Source: Salvia splendens (Eukaryota; Streptophyta; Magnoliopsida; Lamiales; Lamiaceae). Taken from it: 64,000 nucleotides of DNA. The DNA is taken from positions 744,001 to 808,000 of the forward strand of contig NC_056043.1 of NCBI RefSeq assembly GCF_004379255.2, in the 5' to 3' direction. The notes beneath the pieces were generated by a model. The model saw nothing but the letters and a program-made list of their open reading frames with translations, was not told the DNA's origin and searched no databases. Below are positions 11,321-22,089 of the stretch, one piece after another. Made by a program: the position numbers and the translations under genes. The first letter of the stretch is position 1. The number at the start of each line of letters is the position of its first letter.

Positions 11321-11947
11321 TAATAGAATTACTCCTATCAAGCAATACTGTACATAATTCATCCTATTCAATTCATAGAGAAATTTACTTACAAACAACA
11401 CAGCCTTGATGTTATGGTTGTCGATGGGAAACTGCAGCTGCCCTTCCTCCATAGCCCATAGAAACACATCCACCAAATCCTCACCCCCAAACTCCGAATT
11501 CCGGCCGCGATTCCTCCTATGCCGGTCTATAATGTCATCCAAAATCACAACCAGCTCGCGCCGCATCTTCTTCATCCGCCGCAGCCTCGTCCAGCTCAGC
11601 GCAGCCGCAATCCTCGACGATGGAAACAGATCCGCCACCTCAAACCCCGCCGCCATCTGCAGCGAATCCGCCATCATCTTCATCAGCGTCTCATTATCCT
11701 CGCTTATGCCCCCAAAGGCAGCGCGACAAGTGACGAAGCTCGACAAAGAGAAGATATTCTCCGTCAAATTCACGGAGCTTCCAGAAGATTGGCGCAAGGA
11801 ATCCACCAACCGATTAGACTCGTCTCCTCGGATTGATTCGAATAACCGAACCATTTTCGAGCTGAAGAGCTCGTTGACGCAGAGCTTCCGCATCTGGCGC
11901 TAGTAGTCGCCGTAGGGGCTGAAAGCGACGTCGTTGCAGTTGTGTAC

Positions 11948-12084
11948 CTGTTGGCAAATGAAATAAAAAACTATAAAAATATCACATGTCGATGTAAAAA
12001 AATAGAACTGAAACCACTGTATAAGTCTCATGAGCCATTTCTCATATCACCAATTAATTTTAGGATGAAACCTTCTATCAATAC
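11948..12084 (-). other. 137-bp intron-like insertion in exon 1 of copy A
   Basis: Relative to copies B, C and D, copy A has an extra AT-rich segment between the IMWY codons and the following FSPYGDY codons. It is bounded by a TACC repeat (11945-11948 and 12082-12085). On the minus strand it starts GT and ends ACAG, with a T-rich stretch before the AG, so it could be spliced. Plus-strand ends show no clear inverted repeat. It may be a small insertion with a 4-bp duplication; the intron resemblance may be coincidence. Confidence 0.5.
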
Positions 12085-12459
12085 CACATGATCTCGGCTG
12101 CAACGGTCCTAGGCCGGTCCACGAAGCAGGGGTCGAGGTCTTTGAGCATTTTTTTCGCGATGTCAGAAGACGAGACGACGATGGTGGACTTGCCGAGCTT
12201 GAGGTGCATCAAGGGGCCGTGTTTGTTGGATAGATCTCTGAAGCAGCGGAAGGGAGGGTTTCTCATCTGATGAAGGTTTCCGATTATAGGAAGTTTTCGA
12301 GGGGCCGGGTGGAAGCCGTTTCATCGATTTGCTACTTTTGGATTTCTTCCATTTTTTGAAGAAAATGAAGATTGCAGGAAGAATGAGAGCTGTGATTAGG
12401 TAAAGCATTTTTTTGATGGAATAATTGAAGAGGATAGATAGAATGGGTGCTATATATAC

Positions 12460-13308
12460 TAAAAAATCAACATTTTTACTCTTTCCTACTTTAATTTACT
12501 GAAATCTCGTGGACAAAAGAATGCATCAATAGTATAACATGTAAAAAATGTAATTTTGAAGTATTTGACTGATTATTTTAAAAATAACATGATTTATTAA
12601 TAAAATTTTATTTTAAAGTAAATTTCATTGAAATAGTATGGATAAAGGAACCCACCTGGTATAGATGGTTGGCCTTTCACTTTCGTTTAATTTGATAGAT
12701 GGTTGGTTGGCCTTTCAATCTAGTAGCATTATTTTATTTTGAATATAGTGTACTCAATTCTTTTATTTTATTAATCGAGTATTCAGTAATACACGACATA
12801 AGCGCATACAATGTTTCTTTCAAGCTTCTAGCAATAGTTAGATATTATAGTTTAATGTAAAAAAAGGTACGTATTCCTAACATTCATTAATTTCCCCCAA
12901 CTGTTTGGCCGATGTAACTTATTACTCCCTCTTCTTCTTTCTTCTTTTTTTTCGTTATTTATTACTCCCTCCTATCTTTATTAAATTTCTCAAATGATGC
13001 ATGTTTTAAGAATTATTTGACTTAAGAAAATGGATAGAAAAAATTAGTGGGGTGTGATCCCGAAATTTATATATTAATTTTTTAATAAAATGTAAGTGGA
13101 ATGACAACAACAAACTAATTTTAAGGAGACACAAAATCGAGTCCCAATTACTTGCATTGAAATTTTATTAAAAATAACAACAATATAGGACGCAAAAGAA
13201 AGTGTTCCAAAATTAAGGTCGAATAATTCAAACCTAATTCTTATTATTGATGGGTTCAAGTAAAAGCATAACGGAAAAGAACCGAAAAAGAAAAACCATT
13301 GAAGGAGT
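12460..13308. other. Spacer between P450 copies A and B
   Basis: AT-rich with no gene. It contains a short direct repeat (GATGGTTGGCCTTTCA at about 12665 and again 40-50 bp on) and MITE-like ends near 12925-12985. The right end (about 13250-13308) matches the sequence just downstream of the stop codon of P450 copy C, so it is the 3' flank of copy B. Confidence 0.5.
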
Positions 13309-14039
13309 CTACGACTCAATTGTAGGCGTATATGGAATGGCGATAACAAATAAATGTTGTTGTCTTGAAGCTGTATTTCCAACATTTTCAGTCATGTCCA
13401 AATTCTCAGGATTGACACCTCGCGGAAGTTCCCAGTCAAAGTTGTAGAGCAATTGAGCTAGAGCCGACTCCACGGCAGCTAAACCGAACGTCGGCCCGGG
13501 GCATATTCTTCTTCCAATCCCAAACGGCGAGTATTTGAAATCACCACCTACGAAATTCAGATCTTCAGTCTCGAATCTCTCGGGCTCAAACCTCTCTGGA
13601 TTTTCCCAGTAGCTCGGGTCCCTCTGCATGGCCCAAATATTTACCAACACCATTGAGCCAGCCGGTATGGTGCATCCGTTGATCACGTGTTCCTTGTTGC
13701 AAGATCTAGGAAGCATCGGAACCGGAGGATGCAGCCTCAGAGTCTCTTTGATCACCAGTTTTAGATATTTCAAATCATAAACGACGTCGTTTTGTTCAAT
13801 TTTATTAGTATTACTTTCATCCAAGGCTTGTCTTACTTCAGCTTGTACCTTGGTCATCACTCGAGGGTGCCTCAACAATTCTACCATGGTCCAATCGATA
13901 GTTGATGCTGAAGTATCAATTCCAGCAGTGAAAACATCCTGCATTTTTATATAAAAAAAGTGATTTTGTAAATTGATACTCCTTCCGCCCTTATTAAATT
14001 TCCAACTTTGACTCAACACAGTGAGTGAAATAATTTATA

Positions 14040-14501
14040 CTCCCTACGTCCCTGAAAATTTGTCACTTATTTCCTTTTTCGTACGTCCCTAAAAATTTAT
14101 CACCTTTCACTTTTACCATTTTTGTAGTAGAACCTACATTCCACTAACTCATTGACACTTACATTTTATTTTAAAACTAATGCTCACTCCGTCCCATAGA
14201 AATAAGCCATATTTCCTTTTTCGTTCGTCCATTTATGGTAACCATTTTCTCCTTCCTTTTTACTTTATTATTTATGGGTCCCACTAACCCCTACACATTT
14301 TCAACTACTTTTTCTCCTTCTCTTAATTTACCAATTATTCATTAAAACCCGTGCTGATACCAAATGGCCTATTTCTATGGGACGGAGGGAGTATATAAAA
14401 GTAGGACCTACACACCATTAACTTTTTCAACTCAGTTTCTATTACATTTCTTAGAACCCGTGCCCGATCAAATGGTGACAAATTTTAAGGGATGGGGGGA
14501 A
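14040..14501. mobile_element. Middle MITE of the nest
   Basis: Left end TA-CTCCCTACGTCCCTGAAAA then TTTGTCACT; right end GTGACAAATTTTAAGGGATG then a G-run and TA. It is interrupted by the inner MITE. An internal repeat of the left end (ACGTCCCTAAAAATTTATCA near 14082) suggests a partial duplication or a dead solo end. Confidence 0.6.
14183..14391. mobile_element. Inner MITE of the nest
   Basis: Left end CTCACTCCGTCCCATAGAAA then TAAGCCATAT; right end GGCCTATTTCTATGGGACGG then AGGGAG-TA. These are near-perfect Stowaway-like inverted ends, better matched than those of the elements around it, in keeping with it being the youngest of the three. Confidence 0.7.
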
Positions 14502-15181
14502 TAATAAAATATGAATGAAAAAAGTTAGTGGATCGTGAGATGTATTTTGCGGGAAATGAGACATTTAATAGAGGGACAAAAGAGACTACTTACAAACAAC
14601 ACAGCCTTAATGTTGTTGTTATCAATAGGAAACTTGAGCTCCTCTTCTTCCATAGCCCTAGAAACACATCAACCAAATTCTCACCCCCAAACTCCGAATT
14701 CCCCTGTTTCCGGATTCAACCAGCTTCCTTCTATGTCTGTCGATAATATCGTCCAAAATCTTGTCGAGCCTTCCCCGCATCGTCTTCATGAGCCGCAGTT
14801 TCCTCCAGCTCATCGCGCCGGCAATTCTCCACGACGGGAACAGATCCACCATCTCAAACCCTCCGACCATCTTCTGCGAATCCGCCATCATCTTAATCAA
14901 CGTCTCACTATCCTTGCACGCGCCGCCGAAGGCAGCGCGGCAAGTGATGGAGCTCGACATTGCGAACAGCTTCTCCGTGAAATTCACGGGGCTTCCGGAA
15001 GATTCCCGTAACGAACGGACCAAGCGAGCATTCTCGTCCTCTCGGATCGATTGGAACAGACGCACCATTTTCGGGGTGAGAAGCTCGTTGACGCAGAGCT
15101 TCCGCATCTGGCGCTAGTAGTCACCGTAGGGGCTGAAGGCGATGTCGCTACGGTCGTAAAACATGATCTTGCTGGCCACGC

Positions 15182-15782
15182 TGATACGGACCCCGTACCG
15201 GACCCGCACCAGCCGGCGATGGAAGCAGCTAGAGAGGGACCGACACCGGCGATTGAACCAGCGCGAGAAGCACCGGCGTCGGGGGAGAAGGACATGCACA
15301 CGTCGATCGCGACGGCTAAGGCGAGGAGGAACCGACGCCCGCCCGTCCTGTTCGGTGATTACGTCCCGAAGTAGTTAGGAGTATTATTTTCCTTTTTATT
15401 TATTTTTATTCTTTATTATTGGATATTATTTATTTTGTCTATTTAATTACATTAAAGAGTCGAGCGTAATTATAAGCTCCGTTTCGGGTTTTCTTTGTTG
15501 GTTCTTTCCCGAGATGAATTAGGATTAGGAGTCGAACCAACCCTATGGTCCTTAGTCTATAAATAGGGCTATGTTCATACACTTTATCATAAATGAGAAT
15601 TACGTTATTTGCCCACAAAATACACGCGTATTGCTAACCCTAGTTTGCCGCTGCCCGACGGAGGAACCTCCGTGCACAGCCGCCACTAGAAGTCACCGCC
15701 GATCCTGTTGCAGGACACCGGGAGTATTTCTGATCGCCGAGCAAGTCAGCCGCCGATCGTGGTTAAGGAATTGAGTCCTTAA
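15182..15782 (+). mobile_element. 5' LTR of Gypsy-1, with pol C-terminal codons inside
   Basis: It starts TGATACGG immediately after truncated copy B and ends TTAAC just before the primer-site-like TCTGGTGCTTTCATC. A TATA box (CTATAAATAGG) lies at about 15556. The LTR of Gypsy-2 (60485-61085) aligns along its length, with the same TGATACGG start, an AGAGTCGAGC block, a GGGTTTTCTT block and a similar length of about 600 bp. The first 193 bp form an open frame ending RRPPVLFGDYVPK and a stop, in the same frame as the tail in the Gypsy-2 LTR. I infer that pol of this family ends inside the 3' LTR. Confidence 0.75.
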
Positions 15783-15807
15783 CGTCTGGTGCTTTCATCC
15801 AGTACTC

Positions 15808-18800
15808 ATGAAACGTTTTGACAACAACAACTACAACCACAACAACGGTAAAGCCGTTTGGGGCTCCGGACGTCACGATTCCTACCCGGCGTTTAGGTTT
15901 GGATGCCGTCCTCCGAGGACGAGCCGCCGCGAGGGTGGGGGTTTTCGGGGACACCATGGGGACGACGGTGAGGCAGAGACTCGCCAACCGGAGGAGGCGC
16001 GACTTGAGGAAACCGGCCCCGCTACCCTCGATCATGTGTTGGAGAGATTGGGAAAATTCGAGACAGAGAGAGATGATACAGACCGTCGTGTCGAGAATCT
16101 TGACCCTTCTTGGTCGCGTGAAACGGAGCCACCTTCGGGTTTTGGCGTCGGAGATGACTGGGAGTTCGACGAGGCGCGTCGCATGAGATCGGGAGACAGG
16201 GCTGGTCACGGGAGAAACCCTAATTGGGGTTTCCGCGAGGGTTCGCAGGACACCAGGCCTATACGCGATAACTTCGGTCGTAATGGGCCCGGTTGGACGA
16301 CACAAGGCAACCGCAATCCGAGGGTGGGGGGTTCGATCAAGCTTATAATCGCCCGAAGACGTGTTGGGACCCCCCTCAAAGATATCAGGGTAATGCGCAG
16401 GTTTCGAGAGGCAGCAGGGGTGTAGGATGGATCCACCGCGATTCGACGGGTTAGACGCGACAAATTGGATCTCTAGAGTCCAATATTACTTCAATCACCT
16501 TATGATGCCCGAGGCTCAACGATTACATTATGCGGTGATGTTATTTGACCAACCGACTGCAGAATGGGTTTATAATTATTGTGCAAACAACGAGTTCGTT
16601 ACGTGGAACGAATTTCTGGAGGATGTTCGGGATCGCTTCGATAGGAGGAGCTTTCAGAATTATTTTGGGCTGCTAGAAAAACTCACGCAAACGGGGCCAC
16701 TGTTGGAGTACCACAATACGTTCGAAAAATACTTGAATCGGGTCCATGGGGTCCCGGAATCGGAGTTGTTCACTTTGTTTGTAGCAGGCCTCAAACCGGA
16801 CATTCAGGAGTGCGTGAGGTTACACAGACCGGAGTCATTGTCAGCCGCGATGGCCTTGACTTTGGAGTGGACGGAAGCTACGCATGAGCGCGGACCGCAT
16901 CAAGCCTTTTCAGCCGCACAACGTCGGCCTTGGCAGAACCGTGAGGGCCGAGGGCAGGCAAGCACCTCAGCGGCACCGACATCGGCAACAGGCACAGCCG
17001 CCGCATGACAGACCTCGAGTTCAGTGGCTCGCAGTGGGGAAAGGCCGCGGCCCGGCGCGATTCGGGTATCCCAAGCTGAAAAGACGGAGCACGCCCGTCA
17101 GGGTTTGTGTTACTATTGCCCCGAGAAGTAGAGTGTCGGGACGTGTGCAAACAGAGACTACTATGCTACGCGGAGGAAGAAGAGGGTGATGATGATGAGT
17201 CGGAGGGATTTCCGACTGATGAGGCTGTGCCGACTGACGTGTCGCATATTCACGCGATGGATGGGGGTCGTCAATCTCGGCCTATGAAGGTCGTGGGGTG
17301 TTATACACGATCGCCAAGTGTGTGTCCTAATTGACACAGGGAGCGACCGGGATTTTCTCCACCCGAAGGTTGCAGAATCATTGCACTTATCGCTCTCGCC
17401 TATTCGTCCATTCAACGTGATTGTGGGCAACGGGGCGGCCCTTCTTTGCACACACGTTTCCAGACAGACGAAATTGGAGGTGCAGGGCTAGGTTTTCATG
17501 GTGGATCTCCATATTTTACCTATTCACGGTCCAGATGTGATTCTGGGAATGGACTGGCTTGAATCGTTGGGGAAGGTGACCGCGGATTTCGCAGGAAAAA
17601 CATTGGAATTTGTTCACGGAGAGAGCCGTATTACATTGACGGGGGTTACGCCACCTGCCCGTAAGATGGATGGAGCCTCGCTGGCGGCTTTGATGTCCCC
17701 TTCAGGAGGTTTGGAAGTATTTGAGATCATGTTCTTGGAACCGGAAACGACCACCACCACGTCCGAGGCCCGAGAGGACTTTCCAGCGGATCTTACGCCG
17801 GCTATAGCAGCGGTTTTGGAGACTTACAGACCGGTTTTCAGCATGCCGTCAGGGATGCCACCATCGTGTTCTTATGATCACCGCATACATCTGTTGCCGG
17901 GCACGAAACCGATCAACGTCAGGCCGTACCGCTACCCCTATTTTCAAAAAAACGAGATAGAGCGTGAAAGGAAGGAATTTTGCACGCGTGTCGTAGGCGC
18001 GTGTTCTTCCTATTCAACAATACTTATGCGTTCCCACTTCCCAAAATACTATTAATTAGTATGTGGTAAGTCAGATGTCGATCCCACGAGGAACGGTCGT
18101 ATCCATTATGTATTTCAACACTTAAGAGTTTGGCGATGCCACCACGCTTTAATTTGGGGTTGGGAATTAAACTACGAAATATAAACAAGGCTTAAACTAA
18201 TGTGGGAACTAAGAGTGCAAATAAAATTCAATATTCCTTCATATACACTGGAACGTAAACTGGGCAAGCTAATAAACTGGGCAGTTTGGCAGCAAAATAA
18301 AAAAAAACAGCACCTAGAATAATGACAACACTTTGTAAAATAGCACTTTCAAGAAATAAAGGAACAAGGGGAAAGGAACTAGCTTTTGTCACTAAAATTA
18401 CTAAGTAAAAGAAGCAAAAGGAACTAAGTAGAAGGTTGCTAACTAAATTCTAAGTGTTCACACAAAGCTAGAGAAGCTAATTTACTAGGAAAGAGACACT
18501 TAAAAGGTGGGATCTAAAAGCCTACTTAACTAGCTAATTTGGAGACTTCCTAAAGTGACTAAGCTGACATGAAAAGCATGAGAGAGAGAGTTTAAAACTG
18601 ATTTTGGAGGCTCCATGTCAAAGAGTGAAAAAGAATTGTACTTGTTGCTTGCTATTGGCTATTAACCAATGGTAAAAGGTAGTTGGCAACTAAACTAAAC
18701 TAATGGTAAAAGGATTAGCACTTTGAAATCAGCTTTTCGGGTTCCTAAATGCACTAAGGTACGAAAACATGAGTAAAGAAAGGACTAAATGGCTGCTACA

Positions 18801-21576
18801 CACTTAACTATGCTAGAGAAACACCAAATCAATAAGTTAGCTACCTAATTATACCTTGAAAACACCAAATAAAAAGCTGAAAATTAACAACTTGGAGAAG
18901 ATAAACAAATCTTAAGAACATTCAACAATGGAGGATAGAAATAACTAAAGAAATTACAGCAACTAAAACACACTAGCATACAAGAACCAAGCTACTAAGC
19001 AGGGAAAAATCACCATACAAATTGCAACTTAAAACACATTGTTTCTCTTCTTTTTTTTACTGATTTTCAAAATTAAAGGAATGGAAAAGAAGATTAAATA
19101 GCAGAACTAAACACTTAGGAAAGATCAAAGAAATAAGATGCAAAAGAAAAATCTAAACAAGCTAAGCAAGTAAAACCAAACTAGCAACAACTACTATTTT
19201 TTTACTTCTTTTCTTCCATCTAAAGTTTCAAGTAGAATCAGCCCCTGCAAAACCCTTTTAGAAGCATACAAACTTCAAATAAACAAACAAAGAAATCAAC
19301 AAAGACAAAGGCTGGCTAAGGAACAAAAAAGTAAGTCAATGCAAGAAATTTTAACTAAAAGCTCAAGAACACCAACAACCAAACATAAATAAACACCTAG
19401 AGATTTAAATACACCAAAAGCTTTTTTTAAATCAGTCCAAAAACCTTAACTAGAGAGTTAAGATGCTGGAAAATGAGTACAACCAAGGAATTAGATCATT
19501 CAAAGCATTAAAACACTACATAACTACAAGCTTCACCCCATGGTGAGCAAAAAATGGCCATGGCTGCCTATGGTTCGAAATTTGCTTCAAGGATGAGAGA
19601 AAACTAAGCTTAGAGAGAGAAACTAAAACTAACTAAAGCTAGCTAAAGAGTGGTTCCCCCCCCAAAAGTTTTGCCAAAAGATAAGTTTTGTTGATTTTGT
19701 TACACATCTTCCAACCAATCTGATGTGGAAGTCTTCTCCACTCCCCATGATGGTAGTTGGCTTCTTTTTCCTTCAAAAGTGTCGCTTGTGGGCATTGGTA
19801 GCACAAAGACTCGTCAACTTAGCTTTGAAATGCGACTTTGAAGAGCTATCAACATTGCTCAGACACTGGCCAATCCATCAAACTGTGCAGTTTGTGTCTT
19901 GTGGATTCTTTTTCTTCTCAAACTACTGAATTTGCATCCAATTTGCTTATACTTTTGCATGTAATTCAGAATCCCTTCCATTAGCATGCTCGTCGGACCA
20001 CTCCATTCATTTCCTGCCAAAACATGCATCTTCTCATGCAAATATTCAACTAAAGAATGCAAAAAGTGGTCCAATTCAAGTGACGAAAACTAGCCTATCA
20101 GAGCGGCAGGTAACCAGAGGATTATTCAGAGAAGCAACAGTCCATTCTCCTCACCAGTGCTACTGATTCGTAAGAAAGATGGATCTTTTCACTTCTGCAT
20201 TGATTATCGTGCGCTGAACACCGCCACTGTACCGGACCATTTTCCAATACCCACGACGGATGAGCTTTTTGATGAATTGGGTAAGGCCCGGGTGTTTACG
20301 AAGCTAGATTTGCGGTCGGGTTACCATCAGATCAGGATGCATGATGAGGATGTATTTAAAACTTCCTTTTGAACACATGACGACCATTTTGAATTCTTGG
20401 TGATGCCTTTTGGGTTGACGAATGCCCCATCAACTTTCCAGGCAGCAATGAACGCAATTTTTCAACCTATGCTACGGAGGTTCGTCATTGTTTTCTTCGA
20501 TGACATACTGGTTTACATCCCGACTCTGGAGGATCATGGAGAGCACTTGTCCGCTGTATTGAAGGTTTTACAAGAAAACAGTTTCTTCGTCAAGTTATCC
20601 AAGTGCTCTTTCTGCAGTTCCACCGTGGAATATTTGGGGCACTTGATCAGCAATGGCTCCCTTATGGCCGACCCCAACAAAATTAGTGCGATGACGGCTT
20701 GGCCGAAGCCGAAGAATGTTAGGCAACTCCGTGGGGTTTTGGGACTAACAGGCTATTACCGTCGTTTTGTAACGGGATACACGCTGATTGCGTCACCCTT
20801 GACGGATCTGTTGAAGAAGGACGCGTTCGTATGGACCCCGGAGGCGGATTCTTGTTTCTTGGATCTTAAAGGAGCCATGACGACAGCCCCGGTGTTTCGT
20901 CTACCTGATTTTGAGATGACTTTCTGCGTCGAGACGGACGCTTCTGATACGGGCATTGGCGCAGTGTTACTCCAGGATAATCACCCGATTGCTTTTTTTA
21001 GCAAGAAACTTGGCCCTCGCCGCCAAGTCACTTCCACTTATCACAAAGAATTATAAGCTATTGTCGAGGCGGTGCAGAAATGGGGTCAATACCTTCTTTG
21101 GAGAGAGTTCATCATTAGGAGTGATCAGAAGAGCTTGAAAGAATTGCTCCAGCAGATAGTGTAGACGCCGGAGCAGCAGCTGTATGTACGTAAACTCATG
21201 GGGTATAAGTTCGTTATCGAGTATAAGAAGGGGATCACGAACCGAGCAGCTGACGCGCTGTCAAGGGGTGAGGCAGACGAGCCGTCCGACGTGCATGCGG
21301 TAGCGACACCGGAGATCGAAGAGGGCCCCGATGCAGAGCATAGCGGCAAAATTCTGGCAGCTGCGGCACATCCTATCCCGCAGCTGCTGGATTTACTTCG
21401 GCGGGAAACCGCGGCATCCCCGGAGATGTGGGAAATCACGGCCGATATAAAGGGGGGTCGGGCCCCACCTCATTTGGCCTTAGTGGACGGGTTGGTGTAC
21501 TACAACCGGCGCTTATTTGTGAGCTCACGGTCGTCGGCGAGGACGCCAACGGGTGGGTTTGCCAACGGGTGGGTTT
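15808..21576 (+). pseudogene. Gypsy-1 gag-pol, decayed and truncated
   Basis: Gag runs from 15808, with the capsid-like region at 16427-17008 (WISRVQYYFNHL, LHYAVMLF, WNEFLEDVRDRF). Protease shows LIDTGSDRDFLHP at about 17330. Reverse transcriptase starts before 17960, is split by a 2.1-kb insertion, and continues at 20106 with [38 protein letters not shown] and VFFDDILVY. RNase H follows (VETDASDTGIGAVL, then RAADALSRGEAD). Breaks include frameshifts near 16340 and 17010-17330 and in-frame stops at about 20372, 21054 and 21162. Integrase and the 3' LTR are missing: sequence switches at about 21576 to an inverted Gypsy fragment. A related open copy is Gypsy-2. It is not autonomous. Confidence 0.85.
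17965..20100 (-). mobile_element. Solo-LTR-like insertion (2136 bp) in the RT gene of Gypsy-1
   Basis: It is flanked by an exact 5-bp repeat GAGCG (17960-17964 and 20101-20105). Removing it restores homology to Gypsy-2 around the EIERQ codons. The plus strand starts TG and ends CA, as an LTR does. The interior is AT-rich and noncoding, without a primer site, polypurine tract or protein domain. Size and termini fit a large solo LTR or a LARD-type element. The orientation given is a guess. Confidence 0.7.
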
Positions 21577-21944
21577 GCCACCCCATGATAGGCATACATG
21601 TTTTGGACAGGTACCACATTCTGCCTTTGATCTAACTGTCTCTGCAAGTCTTCGAGTTGTTGTTGAAGCTGAGCATTCGTTGGAGGAGGAGGTGGTGGTG
21701 GAACATTATTCCCTTCTACGTTCTCCATCAGGATAGGAGAATGTGGCTCAAACTGAATAGGGGAGTGAACTGGTGACAGAGTAGGTGACGGTGATTCTTG
21801 AACCGGTGAAGGTGATCATCTTTGGACCGGAGAAGAGACTCGAATCCTTTGATTTAGCCTTCTCAAAGCGTTTCTCCTTCTGTTGGATGCTTCGATCTCA
21901 AGATCGATAGGCTCTAAAGGTGGACCTCTAGAGCGTGTGTGCAT
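21575..21944 (-). pseudogene. Athila/Tat-like Gypsy gag N-terminus (fragment)
   Basis: On the minus strand the frame opens MHTRSRGPPLEPIDLEIEA, the usual start of Athila-type gag. It meets a TGA at about 21816-21818 and continues in frame as MENVEGNN (from 21728), a proline run and a Gln-rich coiled stretch (NAQLQQQLEDLQRQL). It is cut at about 21575, where Gypsy-1 pol abuts in the opposite orientation. Upstream are its primer site and LTR. Only the 5' end of the element survives. Confidence 0.75.
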
Positions 21945-22065
21945 ACAACCTGAAACAAGAAAACTCAATGTGAGAGCTCAAAAATAAAACAAAAATTAAA
22001 GCAATAAAGTCTAAACTAGTAATCTCTATCTTTACCACGATATTGAGCTAAATTAACACAAATTG

Positions 22066-22083
22066 TCCCCGGCAACGGCGCCA
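22066..22083 (-). other. Primer-binding site of the Athila-like element
   Basis: The minus strand reads TGGCGCCGTTGCCGGGGA, the tRNA-primer complement typical of Tat/Athila-type plant Gypsy elements, a few bases inside the LTR end at about 22090. Confidence 0.85.
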
Positions 22084-22089
22084 AAAACT

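Larger units (their letters stand above)
7475..12408 (-). pseudogene. CYP71-type cytochrome P450 pseudogene, copy A
   Basis: Homologous to intact copy C. Exon 1 is about 12408-11393; exon 2 is about 10202-7475. Conserved pieces remain: a hydrophobic N-terminus and PPGP hinge, KETLRLHPP-like K-helix, PERF, and the FGTGKRMCPG haem loop (7475-7906 is still open). Breaks seen: a 1-bp insertion after the PPGP codons; an intron-like insert (11948-12084); TGG to TAG at 11900-11902; a lost A at the exon 2 splice acceptor (CAG to CG, about 10202); a TRIM at 9765-10114; an in-frame TAG in 9713-9764; a hAT element at 7953-9704; and a 2-bp frameshift near 7915. A TATA-like TATATATA persists at about 12452-12459. 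No functional enzyme is expected. CYP71 enzymes are ER-anchored monooxygenases, often of terpenoids; this copy's former substrate is unknown. Confidence 0.9.
13979..14586. mobile_element. Outer MITE of a triple nest in the copy B intron
   Basis: Left end TA-CTCCTTCCGCCCTTATTAAA and right end ATGAGACATTTAATAGAGGG are approximate inverted repeats. They are separated by two further MITEs listed next. The nest fills nearly the whole 655-bp intron. Confidence 0.5.
13309..15181 (-). pseudogene. CYP71-type cytochrome P450 pseudogene, copy B (5' truncated)
   Basis: Exon 2 (13938-13309, 210 codons including the stop) is fully open and keeps AGIDTSAST (I-helix), KETLRLHPPVPMLP, PERF and the haem loop FGIGRRICPG. 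Exon 1 (15181-14594) is broken: TGG to TAG at 15114-15116 (the same Trp codon as in copy A), a frameshift near 14700 in the region encoding SEFG, and loss of everything upstream where a Gypsy LTR begins at 15182. The missing N-terminal anchor, hinge and promoter are not found in this window. The intron (14593-13939) is almost entirely nested MITEs. Copy B is nearest copy A, with which it shares the nonsense codon. Confidence 0.9.

Noticed and set aside
17965..20100. Insertion in Gypsy-1 as a Helitron
   Set aside because: No TC start, CTRR end or terminal hairpin was seen; the 5-bp duplication and TG/CA ends point to an LTR-type insertion.
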